Of a stretch of DNA of 58,484 nt, positions 44,321 through 51,850 are shown piece by piece. This DNA comes from Candidatus Dormiibacterota bacterium (GTDB taxonomy: Bacteria; Chloroflexota; Dormibacteria; Dormibacterales; Dormibacteraceae), in contig PLJM01000010.1 of NCBI GenBank assembly GCA_003139695.1, positions 1 through 58,484 of the forward strand. The letters are read 5' to 3'. The position numbers and the translations under genes are program-made. Below the pieces are notes generated by a model that made no database searches, was not told the origin of the DNA, and worked only from the letters and a program-made list of their open reading frames with translations. Position 1 is the first letter of the stretch, and the number at the start of each line of letters is the position of its first letter.

Positions 44321-45013
44321 GTGGTCGAGCTCGTCCGGCGACCAGCGTTCACCCGCGCGCAGGAGGACTACCTCAAAGCGCTCTATCAGCTCCATGGCGA
44401 CCAGCGACCTGTGCCAACGCGCGACCTCGCGCAACGCCTGGGCATCTCGTCGCCTTCCGTCAGCGAGATGGTTACGCGCCTCACCGCCCAAGGCCTGGTC
44501 GAGCATGATCGCTACAAGGGCCAGCAGCTGACTCGCGAGGGCCGCAAGGTCGCCCTCGAGCTGGTGCGGCATCACCGCCTCCTGGAGATGTTCCTCGTCC
44601 AGGTGCTCGGCTACAGCTGGGACGAGGTGCACGACGAGGCCGAGCGGCTGGAGCATGTGATCTCGGAGCGCATGGAGCAGCGCATCTTCGAGCTGCTCGG
44701 CCGGCCCGAGCTGGATCCCCACGGCCACGCCATCCCCAGCGCAAGCGGCAAGGTCCGCTCGCTCAGCGAGCGGCCGCTCAGCGAGTGTCGCGCCGGGGAA
44801 AAGGTCGTCGTGCAGGGAGTGTCCGATGAGGACGCGGCCCGCCTCCGCGAGCTCGAGCGCCGCGGCTTGATGCCCGGCACCCACCTCGAGGTCGTGTCGG
44901 TAAGCGAGTACGAGAGTCCCATCGTGGTCCGGATAAAGGGCAAACGGGTGAGCGTCCCGCTCGGGCTCGCCCGGGCCATCTTCGTCGAGGGAGGCCACCA
45001 AAGTGGCCGTTGA
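44321..45013 (+). CDS. DtxR/MntR family metal-dependent repressor
   Basis: A 230-residue regulator with three domains: N-terminal winged helix (YLKALYQLHGDQRPVPTRDL, LGISSPSVSEMVTRLTAQGL), metal-binding/dimerisation helices (VRHHRLLEMFLVQVLGYSWD, EVHDEAERLEHVISERMEQR) with the His, Glu and Cys/His-type ligand pattern, and a C-terminal FeoA/SH3-like domain (GTHLEVVSVSEYESPIVVRI). Because it heads an operon with an Nramp transporter, Mn2+ (or Fe2+) is the probable co-repressor. Its start GTG is adjacent to three putative operators, so autoregulation is likely. It overlaps the transporter gene by 11 bp. Confidence 0.85.
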   Translation: MVELVRRPAFTRAQEDYLKALYQLHGDQRPVPTRDLAQRLGISSPSVSEMVTRLTAQGLVEHDRYKGQQLTREGRKVALELVRHHRLLEMFLVQVLGYSWDEVHDEAERLEHVISERMEQRIFELLGRPELDPHGHAIPSASGKVRSLSERPLSECRAGEKVVVQGVSDEDAARLRELERRGLMPGTHLEVVSVSEYESPIVVRIKGKRVSVPLGLARAIFVEGGHQSGR

Positions 45014-46367
45014 GGCCCCGCCGCCAAAGCCGGTCGACCCGGCTCGAAGCACCAAGCCGCCCCTGGTAGTGCCCGACCCAGTAGCCGTCGCGCTCCCTGG
45101 TGAGGAGCGTGTCCTTCGCGCTGCGGAAAAGGCGCTGAGCGGCCAGACGCGAGGCCTCCGCGCTCTGGTCCCTTTCCTCGGTCCGGCTTTCGTGGCCGCT
45201 GTCGCTTACGTCGACCCCGGCAACTTCGCCACCAACGTCGCGGGCGGAGCCCAGTACGGCTACATGCTTCTGTGGGTCGTTCTTGCCGCGAACTTGATGG
45301 CGATGATCGTGCAATCCATGAGCGCCAAGCTGGGCATCGCGACGGGGATGAACCTGGCCGAGGTCTGCCGCCTGAAGTTTCCGTTCCCCGCCGTGGTGGG
45401 CTTGTGGATCCAGGCCGAGGTCATCGCCATGGCCACCGACCTCGCGGAGTTTATCGGCGCGGCGATCGGAATCCACCTCCTGTTTCCTGGCGTGCCGCTG
45501 TTCGTGGCCGGCATCATCACCGCGTTCGCCGCCTTCGGCATCCTCGCGATCCAGTCGCGCGGCTTCCGCGGCTTCGAGGCGGTGATCACCGGCCTTGTGG
45601 GCGTGATCGTCGCCGCCTTTGCATTCGAGGTGATCCTGGCGAGGCCTTCCGTTTCAGGAGTGGTCACCGGGCTCATCACGCCGCGGTTCGATGGCACGGA
45701 GAGCGTTCTGCTGGGAGCCGGCATCCTCGGCGCCACGGTGATGCCCCATGTGATCTATCTGCATTCGGCGCTCACTCAGCGGCGTGTGATTGGTGCGACC
45801 GATGCGGAGCAACGCAAGATCTTCAGCTTCGAGAGATGGGATGTGATGATCGCGATGGGCATCGCGGGCCTGATCAACATCGCGATGCTGACGATCGCCG
45901 CAGCGGTCTTCTACGGTCATGGCCTTGGGCCGATCCAGACCCTCGACCAGGCCTACACCGGCCTGGGCGTCCAACTTGGGAATGGCGCGGACATCTTCTT
46001 CGGCCTCGGCCTGTTGGCCTCGGGGCTGTCCTCCTCATCCGTGGGCACGCTTGCCGGTCAGGTGGTGATGCAGGGATTCATCCACCGCGCGATCCCTCTG
46101 TTCTTGCGCCGCGCGATCACCATGGCGCCTGCCCTGGTGGTGATCGCCATCGGTTTCGACCCATCGCGCGCGCTGGTGCTCAGCCAGGTCGTGCTGTCGT
46201 TCGGAATCCCGTTTGCCTTGATTCCTCTGCTCTTGTTCTGCCGCAATCGTCAGCTCATGGGCTCGCTGGTCAACCACCGCGTGACGACGATCATTGCGAC
46301 GGGCGTGGTGGCGGTGATCGTGAGCCTGAACGTGTTCCTGATCGCCCTGCTGGTGACCGGCCGGTAG
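45003..46367 (+). CDS. Nramp family divalent metal transporter (MntH-type)
   Basis: A 454-residue protein with 11 predicted membrane helices after a proline-rich cytoplasmic N-terminus of about 55 residues. The metal-binding motifs are present: YVDPGNFATNVAGG in TM1 (Asp and Asn of DPGN) and GATVMPHVIYLHSALTQ in TM6 (Met and His). It should import Mn2+ or Fe2+ with protons. GTG at 45003 overlaps the regulator by 11 bp, so both come from one transcript under the metal-responsive operator array. Confidence 0.85.
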   Translation: MAVEAPPPKPVDPARSTKPPLVVPDPVAVALPGEERVLRAAEKALSGQTRGLRALVPFLGPAFVAAVAYVDPGNFATNVAGGAQYGYMLLWVVLAANLMAMIVQSMSAKLGIATGMNLAEVCRLKFPFPAVVGLWIQAEVIAMATDLAEFIGAAIGIHLLFPGVPLFVAGIITAFAAFGILAIQSRGFRGFEAVITGLVGVIVAAFAFEVILARPSVSGVVTGLITPRFDGTESVLLGAGILGATVMPHVIYLHSALTQRRVIGATDAEQRKIFSFERWDVMIAMGIAGLINIAMLTIAAAVFYGHGLGPIQTLDQAYTGLGVQLGNGADIFFGLGLLASGLSSSSVGTLAGQVVMQGFIHRAIPLFLRRAITMAPALVVIAIGFDPSRALVLSQVVLSFGIPFALIPLLLFCRNRQLMGSLVNHRVTTIIATGVVAVIVSLNVFLIALLVTGR

Positions 46368-46370
46368 CTC

Positions 46371-46607
46371 CTAGGGCTTCGGGCTGCCTCCGGTCAGGAG
46401 GTCTCGGGCCTTCTTGTAGTCGTCGGCGCTGACCTCGCCGGCGGCAAACCGGCGGTCGAGGATCTGGAGCGGCGTCTCACGCATCGCTGGAAAAGTCACG
46501 GGGGAGGGCGACTGGCTGCGCGTGACCAGGTACGCCACCACAGCGACGACTCCGCAAATCATCAACACGACGATCACGCCCCCGATCCAGAGTATGTGCA
46601 CGGCCAT
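46371..46607 (-). CDS. Small membrane protein with SHOCT domain
   Basis: A 78-residue protein: one N-terminal membrane helix (GGVIVVLMICGVVAVVAYLV), a short linker, then the C-terminal SHOCT motif (ILDRRFAAGEVSADDYKKAR). SHOCT domains are short helical modules seen in small membrane proteins and at the ends of larger ones, possibly for oligomerisation. AAGGAG is 8 nt before the ATG at 46607; a GTG at 46610 is also possible. Its stop lies 3 bp from the Nramp stop, convergent. Confidence 0.75.
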   Translation of the reverse strand: MAVHILWIGGVIVVLMICGVVAVVAYLVTRSQSPSPVTFPAMRETPLQILDRRFAAGEVSADDYKKARDLLTGGSPKP

Positions 46608-46639
46608 CACGGTATCTCCTTGATCGGTCGGTAGGCGAC

Positions 46640-47701
46640 ATGGACAAGAATAGGTCCGTGAAGCTCGGTGTAAGCGTCGGTTACTGGGGCTTTGGGCTGA
46701 CCGCCGTCGATCAGCTCGACATTGCCAGGACCGCCGAGGACCTTGGCTATGACTCGGTGTGGACGGCCGAGGCCTACGGCTCGGATGCAGCCACCGTCCT
46801 GGCGTGGCTGGCGGCGGGAACGACCCGCATCAAGCTCGGATCCGGAATCCTGCAGATCCCCGCTCGCAGCGCGGCGATGACGGCCATGACCGCGGCGACG
46901 ATCGACCAGCTGTCAGGCGGCAGGTTCATCCTGGGGTTGGGCTCGTCAGGGCCTCAGGTGTCTGAGGGTTGGCACGGGGTCAGGTTCGCCAAGCAGCTGC
47001 AGCGGACGCGCGAGTACGTGGCGGTCGTGCGTATGGCGCTGGCGCACCAGAAGGTCGAGTTCCACGGCGAGACCCTGGAGCTGCCGCTGCCGGATGGCCC
47101 GGGAAAGGTGCTGAAGCTGACAATCCGGCCGGCCCAAGACAAGATCCCGATCTACCTGGCCGTGCTGGGTCCGAAGAACGTTGCGCTGGCGGGCGAGATC
47201 GCCGACGGGTGGCTGCCGGTGTTTTTCTCACCGGAGCACACGGCAACGCTGCGCGTGCCGCTCGAAGAGGGTGCAGCGCGCGCGGGCCGGTCGCTCGATG
47301 ACTTCCGGATCTGCCCGTCGGTCAACGTGATGATTGGCGACGACCTGGGCGCGGCACGCGACGCGATGAGGCCGATGCTGTCCCTCTACGTGGGCGGCAT
47401 GGGGTCGCGGGAGCAGAACTTCTACAACCGGCTGGTGTCGACCTACGGATTCGAAGCTGCGGCAAAAGAAGTACAGGACCTGTACCTCGCGGGCCGAAAG
47501 AGCGAGGCGGCGATGGCGCTGCCGGACGAGCTGATCGACGCGGTGAGCATCGTGGGGCCGCCGGACCACGCGAGAGAGAGAATCAGGGCGTTCAAAGATG
47601 CGGGCGTGGACACCTTGATCGTGGCGCCGATGGCGATGGACAACGAAACTCGCAAACAGCAGTTACGCATCGTTGCGGAGCTCGCAAACGAAGTCGGCTG
47701 A
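46640..47701 (+). CDS. LLM class flavin/F420-dependent oxidoreductase
   Basis: A 353-residue bacterial-luciferase-like (beta/alpha)8 protein: LDIARTAEDLGYDSVWTAEA, TRIKLGSGILQIPARSAAMT, LSGGRFILGLGSSGPQVSEG, and IPIYLAVLGPKNVALAGEIA. These are characteristic of F420-dependent LLM enzymes such as Mer-like or glucose-6-phosphate dehydrogenase-like members. The substrate is unknown. The ATG at 46640 is divergent from the SHOCT gene. Together with the DDN-like gene at 22417 it suggests F420 use. Confidence 0.8.
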   Translation: MDKNRSVKLGVSVGYWGFGLTAVDQLDIARTAEDLGYDSVWTAEAYGSDAATVLAWLAAGTTRIKLGSGILQIPARSAAMTAMTAATIDQLSGGRFILGLGSSGPQVSEGWHGVRFAKQLQRTREYVAVVRMALAHQKVEFHGETLELPLPDGPGKVLKLTIRPAQDKIPIYLAVLGPKNVALAGEIADGWLPVFFSPEHTATLRVPLEEGAARAGRSLDDFRICPSVNVMIGDDLGAARDAMRPMLSLYVGGMGSREQNFYNRLVSTYGFEAAAKEVQDLYLAGRKSEAAMALPDELIDAVSIVGPPDHARERIRAFKDAGVDTLIVAPMAMDNETRKQQLRIVAELANEVG

Positions 47702-47770
47702 CTGGTCGCCCGCTGAGTTTGTCTAGCTAGAGTCCTTCCCGCTCAAGCGAGGGGACTCAGAGCTCGGCGG

Positions 47771-48079
47771 GCGTAGATGAGTTCGACAAAAAGAGCGAAT
47801 TGGCTGAGAGATCGCTTCGTGGGAATTGGGGTGCGCTCAAAGGGCTGGGAAGAGGGTGTGTCCGTGACGCCGGGAGGGTGCTGGCGTGCTGGGTGGCATT
47901 GGCGCGAAGGGCGTAGATGAGTTCACTGAAAAGAGCGAATTGGCTAAGAGATCGCTTCGTGGGAATTGGGATGCGCTCAAAGGGCTGGGAAGAGGGTGTG
48001 TCCGTGACGCCGGGAGGGTGCTGGCGTGCTGGGGGGCGCTGGCGCGAAGGGCGTAGATGAGTTCGACAAAAAAGAGCGC
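47771..48079. repeat. 140-bp direct tandem repeat, two full copies plus a partial third
   Basis: GCGTAGATGAGTTC begins at 47771, 47911 and 48051, a period of exactly 140 bp. Copies 1 and 2 differ at only a small number of positions (for example GAGTTCGACAAAAAG versus GAGTTCACTGAAAAG), and copy 3 is cut off after about 29 bp. 140 is not a multiple of 3, so the block is not a repeated coding domain. It fills the 47702-48108 gap, ending about 30 bp before the promoter of the DUF222/HNH gene. Confidence 0.8.
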
Positions 48080-48108
48080 GCAATGAGCGAAATTAATGGC
48101 CAATAGCC

Positions 48109-48137
48109 TTGACCGGCCGAACGTTTGTTTGTACCAT
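48109..48137 (+). promoter_or_regulatory. Leaderless promoter for the DUF222/HNH gene
   Basis: TTGACC (48109-48114), a 17-nt spacer and TACCAT (48132-48137) give a near-consensus promoter. The -10 box ends 6 nt before ATG 48144, so the transcript should begin at the start codon. No Shine-Dalgarno precedes the ATG. Confidence 0.6.
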
Positions 48138-48143
48138 ATTCCT

Positions 48144-49325
48144 ATGCTTGCGACGCAAGACGTCTATGACTTCGAGGCCGCTGATGAGGTTCTCCTGACC
48201 CGCGCCGAGCGCCTGATCGAGATGGGCCGCGGCATCTCCTTGATGCAGCTGATGTTCGCCAAGGAAGCCGCCGAGTTTGCTGCCACCGAGGAGTACGAGC
48301 TGGATGGCTCTGTCACCCCGATCGACTGGATCCGCATCCACTGTCATATGACCGGTCCGCAGGCGGCCAACTATGTGGCTGCCGGTGAGCACTTCGATGA
48401 GCTGCCCAACACCGTGGTTGCCATGGCCGAGGGCAAGGTTGGCTTCGGCCACATCGTGGTGATGGCCAGGACCAGCAACGCCCTTGCCATGTCCCCCACG
48501 GCAAGGGTATTCGACGAGCAGCGGCTGCTTGCCAAAGCGCTCGACAACACTGTCGGCAAGTTCCACTACATCTGCCGGCACCTCCGGCATGCCGCCGACC
48601 CCAAAGGCGTGACGGCGGCCGAGGTCGACCTGGTCGAGAACCGCAGCCTGCACATCGGCAGCGATGACGATGGCGCCGTCTATCTCAGCGGTGTCTTTGA
48701 TCCGGTGGGTGGTGCGGCGATTCGCACAGCGCTCGAGCCGCTGGCCCGGCGCTCGGGCGCTGATGACGACCGACCATATGACCGGCGGATGGCAGACGCG
48801 CTCGTGGACGTCGCGATGCACCATCTCGACAACGGGCTGGTGCCGCAGAACGGCAGCCAGCGCACGCACCTCCAGGTGACCACCTCACTCGAGACCCTGC
48901 GTGCCCTCGACGGCGCCCCTGCGGCAGAGCTCGAGTTCTCGCTGCCGATCTCGGCCAAGGCGGTTGAGCGGCTGGCTTGCGATTGCTCGATCACGAGGAT
49001 CCTGCTCAACTCCGACTCCGTGGTCATCGATGTCGGACGTGCCAAGCGGGTGATCTCGGGACCGGCGCGCAAGGCGCTCAACGTTCGCGACCGGGGCTGC
49101 ACCTGGCCGGGTTGCGATCGGCCGGCGACATGGACTTCAGGACATCACTTGAAGCACTGGATCCACGGCGGGACGAATGAACCGGACAACCTCACCCTGC
49201 TCTGCTACCGGCATCACTGGATGGTGCATGAAGGCAACTGGCAGATTCTGCGTGGCGATGACGGGCGGATGGTCACCATCCCACCGACGGTTACCTTCGG
49301 TCCTCCCGCGCGCGGTCCGGACTAG
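48144..49325 (+). CDS. DUF222 / 13E12-type HNH endonuclease family protein, complete
   Basis: A 393-residue protein. The N-terminal two-thirds is the helical DUF222 domain (RAERLIEMGRGISLMQLMFA, VGFGHIVVMARTSN and VFDPVGGAAIRTALEPLARR). The C-terminus has a full HNH nuclease motif: RDRGCTWPGCDRPATW with paired cysteines, GHHLKHWIHGGTNEPDNLTL and LCYRHHWMVHEGNWQI (catalytic His-Asn-His plus Cys zinc ligands). The family is multicopy in actinobacteria, mobile-looking and of unknown role. ATG 48144 is preferred over an ATG at 48096 because it sits 6 nt after the -10 box. Tandem repeats lie directly upstream. Confidence 0.85.
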   Translation: MLATQDVYDFEAADEVLLTRAERLIEMGRGISLMQLMFAKEAAEFAATEEYELDGSVTPIDWIRIHCHMTGPQAANYVAAGEHFDELPNTVVAMAEGKVGFGHIVVMARTSNALAMSPTARVFDEQRLLAKALDNTVGKFHYICRHLRHAADPKGVTAAEVDLVENRSLHIGSDDDGAVYLSGVFDPVGGAAIRTALEPLARRSGADDDRPYDRRMADALVDVAMHHLDNGLVPQNGSQRTHLQVTTSLETLRALDGAPAAELEFSLPISAKAVERLACDCSITRILLNSDSVVIDVGRAKRVISGPARKALNVRDRGCTWPGCDRPATWTSGHHLKHWIHGGTNEPDNLTLLCYRHHWMVHEGNWQILRGDDGRMVTIPPTVTFGPPARGPD

Positions 49326-49435
49326 GGGCGGCGACGCAGGATTACAGTCGCCCGATGCGACTACTGCTGGTTCTCATCGCGGCCTTGTGTCCGGGGTGTT
49401 GCTTTGTCGATGTGGCCTCAAGGTAGCCTGTTGGC

Positions 49436-51061
49436 GTGAAACCGGCCGACGTTTTCAATCAGCCGCCCCCGCTCGTTGACTACAACCTCTTCGAAGCCGA
49501 CGCGCCGCTGCGCGAGGCGCTCGAGCGCGAGGGTGCCGGGTGGGCGCACGACTGGGTCAGCGAGCTCGGCCGGCTCGCCGGCACCGAGGAGGCGATCGCC
49601 TGGGGCTTCCAGGCCAACTCCAATCCACCCCAGCTCCGCACCCACGACCGGTTTGGCAACCGCATCGACGAGGTCGAGTTCCATCCCGCCTGGCATCGCT
49701 TGATGGAGGTGGCCGTCGGCCACGGCCTTCACGCTCTGCCGTGGCGCGAGCCACGTCCGGGCGCGCACACTGCGAGAGCCGCCGGCTTCTACGTGTGGTC
49801 GCAGGTGGAGGGCGGCCACGGTTGCCCGGTGTCGATGACATATGCAGCGGTTCCGGCTCTGCGCAAACAACCGAACCTCGCGGCCGAATGGGAACCGCTG
49901 ATCACCACCCTCGACTACGACCCTGGCCTGCGCCCGCACGAAGCCAAGCGCGGCGTCCTGTTCGGGATGGCGATGACCGAGAAGCAGGGAGGCTCCGACG
50001 TACGCGCCAACACGACCCGCGCTACGCCCACCGCGGGAGGCGAGTACCAGCTGACGGGGCACAAGTGGTTCTGCTCCGCGCCGATGTGCGACGCCTTCCT
50101 GGTGCTGGCCCAGGCTCCGGGCGGCCTGTCCTGCTTCCTCCTGCCGCGCGTGCTACCCGACGGCACCCGCAACGCCTTCCACATCCAGCGCTTGAAAGAC
50201 AAGCTCGGCAATCGCTCCAACGCATCGAGCGAGATCGAGCTGGATGGCGCGATCGCGTGGCTCGTCGGGGAAGAGGGGAAAGGGGTACGAACGATCATCG
50301 AGATGGTCAACCACACGCGCCTGGACTGCATCATCGGGTCCGCGTCGCTGATGCGGCAGGCCGTCGCGCAGGCGACTCACCACGCGGCGCATCGAAGCGC
50401 CTTCGGCCGCCTGCTCACCGATCAACCGTTGATGCTCAACGTCCTGGCCGACCTCGCCATCGAGTCGGAGGCGACGACCATCCTCATGATGCGGCTCGCG
50501 GGCGCCCTCGACCGCGCTGCCGACGGCGAGGAAGCCCGCTTCCGCCGGCTAGCACTCGCGGTCAGCAAGTACTGGGCTTGCAAGCGCGCGATCCCGCTGG
50601 TGAGCGAAGCCCTCGAGTGCCTTGGCGGAAACGGCTACGTCGAAGAGTCGATCATGCCCCGCCTCTATCGCGAGGCGCCGCTCAACTCCACCTGGGAGGG
50701 GTCGGGCAATGTCAACGCACTCGACGTCCTGCGCGCCATGGTGCGCGAACCCGAATCGGTGACTGCCTTCATCGACGAGGTCGAGGCGGCTCGCGGTACC
50801 GACTCGCGACTTGATCGATCCGTGGTCGAGCTGAAGAAGGAGCTCTCGAACGGAGCCGCCGTTGAAGCAGGCGCGCGGCGCGTGGTGGAGCACCTCGCGA
50901 TGACCCTCGAGGGCTCGCTGTTGGTCCGCTATGGCGACCCGGCCGTGGCCGATGCCTTCTGCGCCTCGCGCCTCGGCGGTGATTGGGGCCACTCGTTCGG
51001 GACCCTGCCTCAAGGGCTCGAGCTAGCTTCGATCGTGCAGCGCCACCGCCCGCCTGCGTAG
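49436..51061 (+). CDS. aidB: AidB-like acyl-CoA dehydrogenase family protein
   Basis: A 541-residue flavoprotein. The N-terminus (NQPPPLVDYNLFEADAPLRE) and overall length match AidB. GVLFGMAMTEKQGGSDVRAN and YQLTGHKWFCSAPMCDAFLV form the FAD/substrate core, and ALECLGGNGYVEESIMPRLY with APLNSTWEGSGNVNALDVLR are the C-terminal signature. AidB in E. coli is part of the Ada alkylation response and binds DNA; whether this homologue does so is not shown. GTG at 49436 has a TAGCCT box 6 nt upstream, suggesting a leaderless mRNA. Confidence 0.85.
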   Translation: MKPADVFNQPPPLVDYNLFEADAPLREALEREGAGWAHDWVSELGRLAGTEEAIAWGFQANSNPPQLRTHDRFGNRIDEVEFHPAWHRLMEVAVGHGLHALPWREPRPGAHTARAAGFYVWSQVEGGHGCPVSMTYAAVPALRKQPNLAAEWEPLITTLDYDPGLRPHEAKRGVLFGMAMTEKQGGSDVRANTTRATPTAGGEYQLTGHKWFCSAPMCDAFLVLAQAPGGLSCFLLPRVLPDGTRNAFHIQRLKDKLGNRSNASSEIELDGAIAWLVGEEGKGVRTIIEMVNHTRLDCIIGSASLMRQAVAQATHHAAHRSAFGRLLTDQPLMLNVLADLAIESEATTILMMRLAGALDRAADGEEARFRRLALAVSKYWACKRAIPLVSEALECLGGNGYVEESIMPRLYREAPLNSTWEGSGNVNALDVLRAMVREPESVTAFIDEVEAARGTDSRLDRSVVELKKELSNGAAVEAGARRVVEHLAMTLEGSLLVRYGDPAVADAFCASRLGGDWGHSFGTLPQGLELASIVQRHRPPA

Positions 51062-51070
51062 ATTGGGTAC

Positions 51071-51850
51071 GTGAGAGTCCAATCCAGCGATATCGCCGCA
51101 GTCTGGCGAAACTCGCCGCTCTCGTCGATTCCGCCGCACGAGCTCCTTCTCGTCTCCGACTTCGACGGCACTCTGGCCGACATCGTTCCTGAGCCGACAT
51201 TGGCCACTCCTCTGCCGGATTCGCTGCACGCTCTGCGGCGCCTGGTCCCGATGCTGAAGAAGGTGGTCATTCTCAGCAGCCGCACGAATACCGAGCTCGC
51301 GGAGCACCTGCCCATTCCCGGCGCCGAGCTCATCGGCGACAGCGGCCTTCCGCCGCCGACTCCCCAGGAGCTGGAAGCGCTGAGAGTCTTCAACGCCGAG
51401 GCGGCCAAGCTGCTCGGTCATACCCCCGGAGCCTGGATCGAAATCAAACCCGCGAGCAGCGCGGTGCATTTCCGCAACGCCCCGATCAGCGGTCAAAAGG
51501 TGCTCGACATCGTGCGGCCGCTGCTGCACCAGACGGGCCTCTACGGCGGCCTTGGTCGGAAGGTCATCGAGGTGCACTCGCCTAACGCCGGCAAGGGCAA
51601 TGCCCTGGAGGCCTTGTTCAAGCGCCTCCACCCGGGGGGTCTCGTGGTCATGGGCGACGACGAAAATGACAGGTCGATGTTCAGCGTGGCGAGCCGGGCG
51701 TCGATTCCACGCCTATGCGTGGGCGTTGGCTCTGCCGAGGTGCCGCCCGACCTGTTCGACCACTGCGACCTGGTCCTTGACGGTCCCGCCGAAGCCTCAG
51801 CCTTACTCCGCAGCCTGGCGGAGTGGGCGACAACCGGGGAGCGAACCTAA
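51071..51850 (+). CDS. otsB: Trehalose-6-phosphate phosphatase
   Basis: A 259-residue HAD phosphatase. Motif I LLVSDFDGTLADIVPEP has the nucleophile Asp and acid/base Asp, motif II is VVILSSRTNTELAEHL, and motif IV VVMGDDENDRSMFSVA. VIEVHSPNAGKGNALEALF is the trehalose phosphatase Lys motif (usually Glu-x-Arg-Pro...Asn-Lys-Gly). It dephosphorylates trehalose-6-phosphate. GTG 51071 has TAGATT 6 nt upstream, so it may be leaderless. It is convergent with the otsA-like gene, sharing 4 bp at the ends. Confidence 0.85.
   Translation: MRVQSSDIAAVWRNSPLSSIPPHELLLVSDFDGTLADIVPEPTLATPLPDSLHALRRLVPMLKKVVILSSRTNTELAEHLPIPGAELIGDSGLPPPTPQELEALRVFNAEAAKLLGHTPGAWIEIKPASSAVHFRNAPISGQKVLDIVRPLLHQTGLYGGLGRKVIEVHSPNAGKGNALEALFKRLHPGGLVVMGDDENDRSMFSVASRASIPRLCVGVGSAEVPPDLFDHCDLVLDGPAEASALLRSLAEWATTGERT

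Noticed and set aside
47757..48103. Minus-strand open frames of 88-108 codons across the 140-bp repeats
   Set aside because: They translate the same repeat in different frames because 140 is not divisible by 3; no codon-level conservation.
49355..49426. 23-codon frame resembling a lipoprotein signal peptide (MRLLLVLIAALCPGCC)
   Set aside because: Ends directly after the Cys-rich stretch with no mature protein; probably chance or a tiny remnant.
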